Shown here piece by piece: positions 47,458 through 58,416 of a stretch of DNA of 64,000 nt. Source of the DNA: Acephala macrosclerotiorum. Its lineage: Eukaryota; Ascomycota; Leotiomycetes; Helotiales; Mollisiaceae. Made by a program: the position numbers and the translations under genes. Numbering within the stretch: the first letter of the stretch is position 1; the number at the start of each line of letters is the position of its first letter. The stretch is taken from positions 186,001 to 250,000 of the forward strand of contig MU119240.1 of the NCBI GenBank assembly GCA_014904845.1, given 5' to 3'. Below the pieces are notes generated by a model, which did not search any database, was not told the origin of the DNA, and saw only the letters and a list, made by a program, of their open reading frames with translations.

Positions 47458-48958
47458 TAAACTCGATTTTCGTTCGAAGAGGCGAATGAGACTCTAAATT
47501 AAGATTCGGTCAATCGAAAGTTGCGACGCTAAAGTAAAACTGGTATCGCGCACGCCACAGTCGCGGTATAAGCGAGATACCGATCTTCGAATTAACTCTT
47601 TATCTCGAATCTTCGATACTTTGCCATTTTATTATAAATCGAATAAATTATATAAAAATTTAATTTTTTTAATTTGTAATACTTTAAAATCAAAAAATGA
47701 TTTCAAATCAATAGAATCTTAAAAATACTATTAAAATAAATAAAATATCTATATATTTAATTAAATGTTCTCAATTTTTTCTCTTAAAATCAATACACTT
47801 TATTCTTTTATAAATCAATTACTCAATCTACAAAAAAACTTTCTATTATAAACTTACTTTAAAATACTCGAAATATTTTTTACTATTTCTAAAAAAACTA
47901 ATATTAATCAAAATCGTAAAAATTTTAACGTTAAATTTTTTAATAATCAAATTTCTATTTTCAAATATAAATTATTTAAAAAAACTTTTAATTCTATTAA
48001 AAAAAGATTTCTCAAATCCAAATAATATTCGAATTTATACAATTAAATATTTTTATAAAAATTGCAAATAAATAGTTTCTTTTTTAAAATATATTTAAAT
48101 TTATTAATATTATTTTAATAAAAAGTTTTTAAATCAACGAATTTTCTATTCTACGAATAATTATAAGACTCATTATAAATCTAAGTATAAAACAGTAAAT
48201 TTAAAAAAAGTTTTAATTGATAATTTTAATAATAAATAATTTATTTTAATTTTTAAATAAATAAAAAAATATTAATTATTTTTTAAAAGATTTTTTTAAA
48301 ACTATAAATTCTCAAATTTAAACGAGTATTGAAAATAGATTTATTTTATAAAGAGCTAATAAACGATTAAAAACGTTTGAAAAAACGTTTTAAATTGAAA
48401 AATTTAATAAATTATTATTAAACTTTTTAATTTCTAATAATTTATTTTTTCAATTAATATATTCGAAATTTTTTGAAAATTTAATACTTTATTATAACAA
48501 GTAAATAATAAATTATATATTTTTTATTAAAAAATACTAATTTGTATAATAGTAAAATACTAAAAATTTATTATTAAAAGATTAAAAATGAATTAAATTT
48601 TTTATATTCAAATAAAGAATTAATAATTAAATAAATAATCGAAAAACAAAAACTAAATAACGATAATTTTTTTTTGATTTTAAATATTTAAATAATTATT
48701 AATTAAAATATATATTTTGAAATTATAATATAAATTATTTTAATAATAATAATTTTTAAAAATATTTACTAATTATATAAATAGTTATTTTATAAATAAA
48801 AACTTTGAATTAAAGTCTTATTTATTAGTAATAAAAAACTTAAAAAATAAATATATTAATATTTATATGTATTAAATTTTAATTTAAACATTAAAACATT
48901 TTAATATTGAATATAATATTTAAAAGTAAATTTCAATATTTTTGTTTTTATTAATAAT

Positions 48959-49813
48959 ATGAAACTAATTTCTAATAGTATTATAAAAGATAATACTAAT
49001 TCAAATAATATATTAATTAATATTTTTCGTTTGTATTATAATTACGAAAATATAAAATTTGATAGCGATATTTTTTGTATAGTCTACGTTTTGAATTTTG
49101 TAGTTCAAAATATTTTAAAAGTTTTTAAATCGATAATAATTTATTAGAAAATATAAATAATAATATTTTTAATAAATTTTTAAATATTTATTAATAAATT
49201 TTATTAGATTTTTTAATTTGAAAAAAAAATTAAAAAAATTATTATTAATTTGAAATATTTTCAAGAAAATGCACGAATTCTAAAAACTCAAATTAAAATT
49301 CAAAATATTGAAAACTTTAAAATTTTACAATTAAATAAATAATTTTCAAATGAAATATTAATATTAAAAAATAATTATTAATTTATTTTAAATCAAAAAA
49401 TACGTTAATTTTTAATAATTAAAATATTAAAAAACTTTTTATATTTTATAAGAGCAATTAATGCGATTATTTAATTGTTTGATTTAAAAGTCTTTAAAAA
49501 TAATAAATTAATATTATCTGAAAATGAAATTAAATATTTAAAAAAATATTTTAAAGTTTTTAAAATATTTATTAAAATTACAATTAAACTACAAACGAAA
49601 AAATATTCTATTATTTATTATTTAATTTCTATAGTTTATAATATTTATAATAAACTAAATAAAATTAAAGAGAAATTAAATATAAAAATTTTTTATTTTT
49701 TAATTATATATTCTCGTTTAATTTTATTTAATTTTTTTAGAGTTTTTGATTTTAAAAAATTAAAAATTTTTATTTTATTTATAAAAATACTAATTTTGTT
49801 TATAGTCTATTGA
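48959..49813 (+). pseudogene. hAT transposase remnant
   Basis: Two open pieces keep the residue pattern of hAT transposases despite strong A/T bias. The first (48959-49147) reads IIKDNTNSNNILI, then FCIVYVLNFVVQNILKVFKS. These match the family patterns 'DNASNN' and 'RCLAHVINLAVQ.ILK'. The second (49475-49813) reads LSENEIKYLKKYFKVFKIF, TIKLQTKKYSIIYYLIS and YNIYNKLNKIKEKL, matching 'LQGEKYPT..YVIP..YNIYNKL', then YSRLILFNFFR in place of the 'DPRLKL.YF' block. Stops and frameshifts separate and surround the pieces. The order and strand are right for a single transposase gene. The matches are pattern recognition by eye, since RIP-type changes have replaced many residues by Lys, Asn, Ile and Phe. 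Confidence 0.65.
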
Positions 49814-50631
49814 ATTTTCGATTGCTATTAATAAAAAATTAATCAAATTAAAGAAATATATTTTAAATAAGAGAAATATTTTTGAGTCAAATAAATCACT
49901 GTATTTGATTTTAATTTTTGATTTTTGAATTCGTAGAAAAAAATTACAAAGTATTAAACTTTTTAGAGATCAAGAAATTAATACTTATAATAAGTTTTAT
50001 TCAAATTATCAATCGTAAATCATTTAAATTATTAGTTTTTTTATAAAACAATTTATATTAATTTATATTTTAATTATAAACGAGATCATTTTATTCAATT
50101 ACTTTTTATTTAAAAAGTTTAAAATTTGAATTTAAATATAGAAAATAATAATCTAGATATATATTTATTAAATGAGAGAGAAAATAATATAAATAAATTT
50201 GAGAGTTATTTATATTAATATACAAATAGATTAAATCTCTTAATTTCTAGCGAGATAATAAAGATAAATATCCTATATTATCTTTAATTACTCGAAAATA
50301 TCTTTAAATATCAATAATTTTAATTTTCTTTAAAAAATTCTTTTTTACAAGAAGTTTTAATTATTAGTAAAACTAGAAATAGATTTACTAAAGAAATCTT
50401 TGAGATAGTAATGTGTTTAAAAAGTTGAAGAATTATTTAAAAAGATAATAATAATATTAAAGAAAAAATTATAAGAGAAGTAGAAAATAATTTTATTATT
50501 GAGTAATAAACTTTTCTTTATTTATTTTTTAATAAAAATTTAGTATTTTATCTATTGTAATTTAATTTGAAATATAAAGTCTTTAATATTTATAAAAAAA
50601 TTTAAAAAACATTATTTTTGATTGAAATCAC

Positions 50632-50780
50632 GTGATTAATCAATGCTAATCTAAATTATAATTAATTATAATCTAAATCTAATCTAGATTTTTTGAAAAT
50701 CACGTTAATCTAATTTTAATTTAATTTAATCAATTTTAATTAATTTAAATTAATTTATTAGATTATTTTTTAACACGCTG
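50632..50780. repeat. Right long terminal inverted repeat of the hAT element
   Basis: Starts CACGTGATTAATC and ends TTTTTTAACACGCTG. Its length (149 bp) is close to that of the MITE at 26415-26562 (148 bp). Confidence 0.5.
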
Positions 50781-50788
50781 CACGTGAC
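50781..50788. repeat. Right 8-bp target-site duplication
   Basis: CACGTGAC, identical to 47308-47315. Confidence 0.75.
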
Positions 50789-51084
50789 GACGATATTGAC
50801 TTTTCATCTCGAAGACTTCGAAGAGTTCATTGTTGGACGTAGAATGCTCGAATGACAATCCTTCGGTGATTGCTGTAAATTTGCTAGATTCTCATTGACT
50901 GCTATGATGGGTGTCGAGCTTGAAGTGTTGAGATTAGTCTATGACCTTGCCTTCCCAGATATCATTTTTAAATTGAGACTTCAAAATCGTGAGACCAAAA
51001 GTGATCTAGCCGGAACATTGCGCAATAGCTCTCTCGCTTGCCCTCCCTACTAAACTAGTAGAAATGAAAATGAAAATGAAAATG

Positions 51085-51320
51085 AAGAAAAAAAAAAAAA
51101 GTATTTGGTTTTGCAAGGAAACTACAATTTTTCTTTCAAAGTAGAATCCGAAACCTGTACCCATTGCAAGGAAACCCAACTTTTCATTCGAAGAAGAATC
51201 CGGAGTACCCGTTTTGGCGTGCTTGTATCAGATATTTTATAATTTAAATTTATATACCCTTTAAAAGATTGCGACTTTAATAAAGTCCGCATCAAATGAT
51301 TGGCCGAACGACGCGCTAGG
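51085..51320 (+). repeat. Dispersed repeat, left copy of an inverted pair
   Basis: The segment matches the reverse complement of 54900-55172. The strongest part is 51162-51219 (ATTGCAAGGAAACCCAAC through ATCCGGAGTACCCG to TTTTGGCG). Inside the copy a unit of about 55 bp starting TTGCAAGGAAAC and containing AGAATCCG is repeated in tandem. An A-run and (GAAAAT)n lie just upstream (51060-51100). Repeat class unknown. Confidence 0.7.
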
Positions 51321-53051
51321 TACCCACTTTTCGCGACGTCAGGTCTCAACATCAAATAGGCCATGAAATTATGGTATGATAGCGCATTAGGCCTTTCGGG
51401 CTGATGAGAACCTAGATCGGTTATTTCGTAACTACTTTACTATACAATTAAAAGTTATTGGTTCCATTTTTGGCTGAGCACGAATTTAATCTATCCTTGC
51501 CAACCGTCGCCCGGTCTAAAACGATGAGTATGAGCTTGAAGCTGAGCCTAGAGAAGATCTTATATTCCACATTTGATTACAACACATCCTAGTGACTGTT
51601 CTTTCAAGCCACAGGTATACCCGACGCCAAATCCTTCCATCAATTCTGGGTCACGCCGATCATTTGAATACGCGACAGCATACCGCTGATAGCTATGCAC
51701 CGTTTTGCGGGGTAGAATATACTTCAAGATCGTACATGAGTACATATGGATGCCATCCAGGGATGACCATAAATTGTAGGAGACAAAAATCCCAACCTCA
51801 GACACCTATCGTTCAGAGAATGAAACTGGATGACGGTGCTTGGCGATGGAGAGCTCGGTGTAGAGATAGTCGTCGCAAACTTTAGCAGGGAGGACGTCGA
51901 TTTATAAGGTAAGGAATGCACTGTAGAGCAAAGCTTTCCTGAGGAATACTGGGTTGTATCCTTCGATCAGGGAGTAGGATCGTCGTGAATGCTAGGTCTT
52001 GGAACCGCTGGATGAGGTGGTGATACTGACGGAGGGGCGTAAGCTTATTGGATACTGCATGAGCTAGATTTGTAGCCGCCAGTGATGGGATATTTATTGA
52101 GGGCTGCCTCAGGTTATGTAGTTGCTGCTTGCGCGGGAAGCTGGTGGGTGGCTGTGATGCTGTTCCATGCCGTGGGGTATCGAAGAAGACTTCGAGAGAT
52201 ATTCGAGTTGTCCCGGCATGGATCTGACCATTCCCAAGGTTGTGAACCATCTTGGAGCCTAGATAGACGGATATAATGCAGCAGGAAATAGTCTTGGTCT
52301 CCTTGATCGTAACATATAGCGTCCTGTATTTCGTTGAGTGTTAGCTAACTAGTTTAGGGCCGAGCAGGTAGAATTGACGTCGATGTCTTCAATGGAGACT
52401 TTTCTAGGAAGTTAGTTTCTTATTCAAGCACCTTTGTGTAGATAATACCTGTGGTATAGTCGCCATTCGCTCGAGGCCTTGCATATCTGATACTGTTAGT
52501 TAGCAAGTGGGTAGGTAAGGAAGGCAAGGAATTGGGAATTAGCAAGAACTAGATACCGTACTCATTGAAACATGCTAGAGAATTTGACAAAATTGGCGAA
52601 GCCTACTCTGCCGCACTTTGGCTAGGAGAATGAAAACAAGTTGAACGCATTTAGAACCAATATACCTGCCTACTATTCTTGAGCGAGAGGATAGAGATCA
52701 AGAGCTTGGTTCAGGCTGTCCAGATCTGTGCCATGCACTTGATGGTTCCACTGTATTTGGCTCTACTCTTCCGGAGGTGGTGGAGGAGATGAGTGGCGGG
52801 GCGGCAGCGAGCAAGGAAAAACATTTGGAGGAGTCTGCCGACTTCTCCGCGAGAAAGGTCGTGCTGCGACTTTCGAAAGCCCGTAATCACCATCTGATCA
52901 ATGATCGGCCAATTGCTTTGACTGTCGGGATAGACATGGGACAATAGGAGGTGCGCATCTTGCAGACTCTATCTCGCTTCGTGTATGCCCACAAATCTAA
53001 TCAATATTTCCCACCACAACCTCGATCAGCAAACATTGATCGCAACGCATC
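51321..53051. other. Intergenic, inside the inverted repeat pair
   Basis: No gene recognised. Short frames on both strands lack motifs. Confidence 0.35.
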
Positions 53052-54178
53052 ATGACAGGATTCAAGAATGCATCGTCAGATATGCTGAATAGCAAATATC
53101 GACCCCGCAATGGCATGCGCAAGCACGCCCATCCGGCTCCTCCTCATGCGCCTCCTCGACGTGCACCTCCGCCTGGTGCCATTTGGCGACCTCTCGACGG
53201 GTCACTCAATCCAGCTCATCTTGCAGGAATCGATGTCAATATTGCCTCCGATGCACAACTTCGAGAGATCTGCAGATCGAATTACCTGAACGATAAAGAG
53301 AGAGCAGCTGCGACCGAAGGTGGAAGAATGAAAGCTGAGATTTATACACAGCACAAAGACATGTTAGACGCTCTGAGAGGCAAGTATCTAGGACCGAATG
53401 AGTACCTTAGCGGGAAGCGGAGGCTCGAGACTATTAGAGACATCAACAGGGATACGGCCGAGCGGCAGTATGGCGCATCGATGGAGAAGAGGGGAAGATT
53501 CAGATCTGCATTCAACAAGTTGAAGGTATGTAACATTCTCGGACCAATGTCGCATGATCTGTCATTCTAATACATCAATAGGAAAGAGGGAATGCAGCGG
53601 ACCCACCAGTAGTTGCTGACATAGAAAGTTTTGCTCCATCGGCTCCTGCTTCTCCTCCACCTCCTCCGTCTCCCCCTGCGCCTCCTTCTCCTCCTCCTCC
53701 TCGTCGTTACTTCCACACTGCACCACCTCCTTCTCCAACCTACAAGTTTTCCGAGCGCAGGCTCAGCGAAGTCAGTATTATAGCCGGCTTCCCCGACTCT
53801 CCCGAACCCCCAAGCACACCTGACAAGGATACTTCTGCCAGTGACGCCCTCCCGGCTTTACCTACCACGAACGATGCCACCAAGTCCGCTGAAAGCAGCG
53901 AAGTGAGTTCCGCCTTCCAGTCCTCCGAATCCTCCATCAAGCGAGGCGAGCTTACGAATTCGATAAAGCTCAATGCTACTGTCGTGTCCTCTGCCGCAGA
54001 AATTCTCAATGTCTGGGAAATTGATGAGCAAAACTACATCTTCGTTGCTGGTAGTGATATCTGGGCCAGCGACGGTGGTCATCAGGGTCTGGAAGATAAG
54101 TTCAGAAAATGGCTCGGGGTGAATGGAGACGTCAGAGAAGATTCCACAGGCTACCATTTGGTGTTTGGGATTGGTTGA
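53052..54178 (+). CDS. Pro-rich protein of unknown function
   Basis: Two exons (53052-53525, 53582-54178) with a GTATGT..ATAG intron give 356 residues in frame. The N-terminus is basic with a Pro/His/Arg run (HAPPRRAPPPGAIWRPLDG). Residues about 60-158 are charged and helical (LREICRSNYLNDKERAAATE, LETIRDINRDTAERQYG). The second exon opens with a very Pro-rich low-complexity stretch (PPPPPSPPAPPSPPPPRR). It ends in a compact-looking region (AAEILNVWEIDEQNYIFVAG, FRKWLGVNGDVREDSTGYH). I recognise no family. The gene lies between two inverted copies of a dispersed repeat and next to the hAT element, so it may be a recent or lineage-specific gene. A membrane or secretion signal is not visible. 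Confidence 0.65.
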
Positions 54179-54610
54179 TTGGATCGGAAGCTGCTTGGGA
54201 GTGCTTCGAACACTTCGCCACCACGCCATTTCACGGAAGAATGTTGCCTCTGCAATTGTACTGCAAGGGTGAGAGAATCGCAAGGTGTTATGGGTACCGG
54301 GGGCTAGGAATAACCAAGGATTGAGGATGGTGAGGATTGGCTTTGGACGATTCGTTGGCGAGCGTATTCGTGGAGGTTCCCTTCCCTCTCAAGACGGGAG
54401 GTCATATATTGATGGTGTCGAGCTGTACTGTGTGTGTCTATACTAGGAGTAAGAGAGGGTATCCGGAATATTGAGAGTCTTCGGCACATTGAAGATTCTG
54501 ACGGATATGGGCATATATTGTACTAGTAATTTCTCAGCCTTCGCTGAAGGCTACCACACAAAAATGAAAAATACGTTACTGTAAACCAAATCAAACCAAA
54601 TCACCTGAGC
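54179..54610. other. Intergenic, 3' region of the Pro-rich gene
   Basis: Nothing recognised. Confidence 0.4.
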
Positions 54611-54705
54611 CGGGCGAAAAGCTCGAAAAGTCTGCTTGAGCATGGTTCAAGGCGGTGTTGAAGCGAGGCGTCGACATTATCTAGGGTTCGAATCCCTGTC
54701 GTCCG
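54611..54705 (+). other. tRNA-like sequence, probably a pseudo-tRNA or tRNA-derived repeat
   Basis: Positions 54685-54695 read GGTTCGAATCC, a perfect internal B box within a 5-bp T-stem (TAGGG/CCCTG, one G-U). The segment TCGTCCG (54699-54705) pairs with CGGGCGA (54611-54617), with one G-U. GCTC/GAGC could form a D-stem, and TTCAA-GGCGGTG-TTGAA (54646-54662) a 5-bp arm with a 7-nt loop. Against a functional tRNA: the loop lacks U33, the D-loop lacks GG, and spacers are irregular. Confidence 0.35.
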
Positions 54706-54899
54706 TGTCAGTGTCAGGATTTAGGAGAGTCACTGAGGGTATCCGGAGAGTATAGATGTAATACTAGAACCCCATAATACGAGCATCGAGATTTAGGCAT
54801 GGCTATCCTTTATTGTAGTGGTAATATGCTTGAGAGCGAAGTTAATGTTGAAGTTGAAGTGAATCTTGTGAGCGATGTCGTTTGAAAAAGTGGGCCGCT

Positions 54900-55172
54900 A
54901 TCGGCACATAGTTAGTTCAACCAATCAGAAGCCGCGCCGAACCTCCTGCATCCCAAATTCATTAAACCCCTATATAAATTTAAATATCGTAATCATTTCC
55001 ACTTCAAACCAATAGAAGGCGCGCCAATACGGGTATTCCGGATTCTACTTCGAATAAAAAGTTGTGTTTCCTTGCAATGATTACAAAACCAGTTTCGAAA
55101 AATTTTTTTCTACTTTAAAGGAAAAATAGTTGTTTCTTTGTAAAACTGAGGTTTTTTTTTTTTTTTTTTTGG
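54900..55172 (-). repeat. Dispersed repeat, right copy of an inverted pair
   Basis: Reverse-complement match to 51085-51320, best at 55021-55078 (CGCCAATACGGGTATTCCGG through TTGTGTTTCCTTGCAAT). It ends in a run of about 22 T at 55151-55172, mirroring the A-run at the left copy. A second, weaker internal unit is present as in the left copy. Confidence 0.7.
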
Positions 55173-55778
55173 ATTCTTTTTATTAGTTGAGTCTCGTTTC
55201 TAGAGAATTTTGGGCGTGTACTAAGGACCTTGCTTAGCGAGACAGCCGGCGCAAAGTCTGATGTTTGAATGGCTTTTGCAAAGATGAATTGGATATTAAG
55301 ATGATCCCATCACGTGGAAGGCAGTCTGGTAACACTTCATAATTGCTCGGATTCAACAGCAGGTTTTTTAATCTTAAAGCATCAAAGAAGAAGAGCTTGA
55401 TGGAGTATCAAAAAACGAAAGGCGCTGGAATCTTGGGTCTCAGTGTCAGCGTCCTCTTCCCATCCTCAGGACATGAACTAACTCAACACTTCAATCAATG
55501 GTCATAAAATCACAGAAGTAGCCTAGTTGCGATGATGGAATTTCGCAAACGTAAACACTTCTTCCGCAATCCCTGATGCTTTCATATGCAGCAATATTGA
55601 GCTTCCCCAGCCAACCCAGTCTATCATGCGTCTAGCAAACCATGAGCCAACATCCTCTAATCCTGTCGTACAGAGCAACACTCTTCAGACTTTCATTCCG
55701 TTATGCACACGTCGATACCTTATCCACACTCTTTATGGACCCACATGTCCGGATCGCAATGGTACTCTCTCCCTCGAC
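55173..55778. other. Intergenic, nothing recognised
   Basis: Short chance frames only. It should include the 3' end of the RBR gene. Confidence 0.45.
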
Positions 55779-57875
55779 CTACAACCTGTATCTCATACAA
55801 CGATAACCTAAACGCCAGAATATGAGTCAGGATATTTCCTTCATGCAATTGGGAGATGTAGCCGCATGTCCCCAATAATGGAGCAGACATGCTCCTCATA
55901 TACCTCCAGACCTGATAGATCTAAGATCAACGAGGACAGTAGGGTAACTCAAGGAATAAGGCACTTACAAGCATCCATACTGCAGTGGTCACATCGATAA
56001 CGGTAGATGTTGCAATCTCGGCCACACTCGTCACACTGAGCGTAGCCATACACCTTATCCCAATCATCGTGGCCGCAGTCATGGTGATCGATTACGTATT
56101 GACGTACAACGGCCGCTTGCTGTGGGCGAGGAGCAGGCGGGGGTGGAAGAGGTTGAGGGTCTTGGGCGACTGGTGGGATAATTCGATCGGCAATCTGCTC
56201 TGCGCGTCCCAAGAGCCGTGCCTCAGACCAAGTTGGGCATTGACAAGTTTTCCAGTTGGCACCGCATACCTGTAACATGTCAGCGTTGCTGCTTCGAAGT
56301 ACCTGAAGACTTGATTGAAGGGCGGTGCAGAGTTGAAAGTGAGACAGAGAATAAGGAATCCCAGAGACTTACGTAGCACCACTCAGCCTTACAACGGCAT
56401 CTAGATAGAGATTAGAAATATAGTCAAAACAACAACGGGGGCATCAGAGTGGACATAGAATTAGTAAAAAGAGACACGAGACCGGATAACTTACGTGATA
56501 TGATTACAACCAATACCTAGCTCAACAACAGCCTTGCATTTTGAGCAGCGTCTCCAACCTTCTCCGTTCGCCAGATTCAAGACTTGTTGAACACCAGTAT
56601 CTTGTGGACAGTCTCCAGGATGGGCTGTACCTTTACAAATCGTACACGTGGAAACCAAGCATATCGGGCATTCTGCTTTGTCGCCATCGATGCAAGCAGG
56701 ATACAGGAATGTCGAGCAAGTTGGGTTAGAGCAGTAGATTCGATTGGTAGTGCCAAACTCGACCTTCTTCTCGTGGAAACCGCTGATAATTTCTGCTGTG
56801 AGAAAGTGCCTCATAGAGTCCATCTGAACAAGATCTTAGAGTAAGTCTACTTCTTTCATGCATCTTGAGCATTAGAGCTGCATGACCAGGAACGGGCAAT
56901 GCAAACGAACGCGTGTGTAGCAGCGTGTGCCAAGACTTGGGGGGCACAGAAAGGAAAAATTGTCTCACGTGGAAAAGCTTCTTGCAGCAGCGGGGTGGGT
57001 AGCAGGCCTCATCGTTGAGTGCGTTCACAACAACTCTCTGCAAACACTCCTGGCAATAGTCGTGGCCACATTCCATGTGGGCAAGCAGAGTGACCTCGAA
57101 ATCATCGCTACAGCTGACACAGGGGAGAGTTGTTGGCCTTTCAGGCGAGGGAGACATAGTCAAGTCCACGACAGCCTCGGTTTCCATTTGTAGTCGCTTC
57201 TGAGGCGGTTGCTCAAGATCGTCGTCTTCTCTGCTGCGCTTTCGACCTCCACTCCAGTCAAAATACTGGGCGTTGTTCTGTGGTACGACGCTGGATTGAG
57301 ACTGAACACTTGACGATGGAACTGGCGGAGGCGGTATTTGAGTGCTGTGTGAGGTCATAGGAGTAGCTGAGGCTGACTCCGGAAGTGCATTGCTTTGTCT
57401 GGGAGCAGGAACTTGGGGTAAGGCAATACCTGGCATGTCCGTTCTAGGAGGAACGGGGAGACCAGCAAGGCGACATGCCATAGCTCGGTCACTTTGTGCT
57501 TGGTGTTCCTCGGCAACGAGAGCATTGACTGCACGTACATCTTCTGAAGAAGACAATCAGCAACTTGAAGGAGTCTGAAGTGTTGAAGTACTCACGAGCC
57601 ATTGCATGTGAAATCTGCAGACCTACTCGTCTGTCTCTGATAATAGATAGACTGCGTTGAAGCTCCTCCTTTTGCGCCAACAAAGTCTCCTGCCATCCTG
57701 ACAATTCTGCCTCGTTGTTCTTGGCTCCGAGAAGTTGATTGATATCCTGTATCTGTAATTCAAGTATGAGAGCAGAGGAAGCATGGTCCATGTTGTCAAA
57801 GATGCCTGCTGGTGCTGCTGCTAGAGGGACCATTGCTCCCATCGCTTGACGCGCCGACGCGACTTGGGATGCCAT
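55779..57875 (-). CDS. RBR (RING-IBR-RING) E3 ubiquitin ligase
   Basis: Six exons (57875-57596, 57543-56969, 56823-56495, 56400-56373, 56269-55969, 55807-55779) splice in frame to 513 residues. RBR ligases accept ubiquitin from an E2 on RING1 and pass it through a Cys in RING2. RING1 begins at residue about 235 (CVSCSDDF, ECGHDYCQECL, CCKKLFH). The IBR has RIYCSNPTCSTF, CPICLVSTCTICKG and HPGDC. RING2 reads RRCSKCKAVVELGIGCNHIT, then CRCKAEWCYVCG. The Cys in GIGCNH (about residue 391) is the expected catalytic residue. A Cys-rich tail follows (CGHDDW, QCDECGRDCN, YRCDHC), ending in CYRCMRYRL. The N-terminus has a coiled coil and Pro/Ser linker. EAVVDLTMSPSPE (about 216-228) resembles a SUMO-interacting motif. 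The 28- and 29-bp exons are unusually small, but they restore conserved residues. Confidence 0.9.
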
Positions 57876-58416
57876 TGCAGCCTGGCCTCGAACTCTAGCG
57901 AAGAGGATACAATGAACTCAAAGATCTTACCTCAAGGGAGGCGCGTGGAAGTTTCGTGCCTCTAGGTTCTTGTCGTGAGGTTGTGGGAAGGTGCGATCAG
58001 ACAAGAGATGATGTCGAGTCTAGCTTCTCGCTTAATTAGACGTTTCGTCTTCCACAAGGCACGTGCTAATCCAAACCCTTTCTTTTGGCTTTGGAATTTC
58101 GACTGGGAAGAGCCTGATACGTAAAAGAAGAAGGATTATGCGAAAGCCGAAGTTGATTTTGAGGATTTGCTCTTGTGATGGTTCAAGGTTGCCCATTTGC
58201 ATTTGCATCACGTGATTCATATACAGTGAGAGCTAGTAACGGACTGGTCTCAAGGTACGTAGAGGAGATACCTTTTATTGCTTCTCAATATGTGATGACG
58301 AACTGGATATCATTCAGAGAACCGGTATGGTGGAACAGGAGAAGCACCATAGACTTTCTCGCTGCAAGAGAAGTGAAAATTGTCAACCATCAAAAGGACC
58401 GCCGATTATCGACATT
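57876..58416. other. Intergenic, RBR promoter
   Basis: Nothing recognised beyond the promoter position. Confidence 0.45.

Larger units (their letters stand above)
47316..50780 (+). mobile_element. RIP-like degraded hAT transposon, 3465 bp
   Basis: The left end reads CAGCGTGTTAAA and the right end TTTAACACGCTG, exact reverse complements over 12 bases. Both ends are flanked by the perfect 8-bp direct repeat CACGTGAC. Eight-base target duplications and ends beginning CAG fit the hAT superfamily. The outer 140-150 bp at each side are AT-rich and roughly inverted copies of each other. Between 47460 and 47640 the base composition is nearly normal. From 47640 to 50630 it is extremely AT-rich, with no long open frame, as expected after repeat-induced C-to-T mutation. 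Peptides resembling hAT transposase survive on the + strand. The element is dead. Confidence 0.8.

Noticed and set aside
47640..50630. Possibility that the AT-rich block is a centromere-like or mitochondrial insertion
   Set aside because: Exact terminal inverted repeats, an 8-bp target duplication and transposase-like peptides explain it better.
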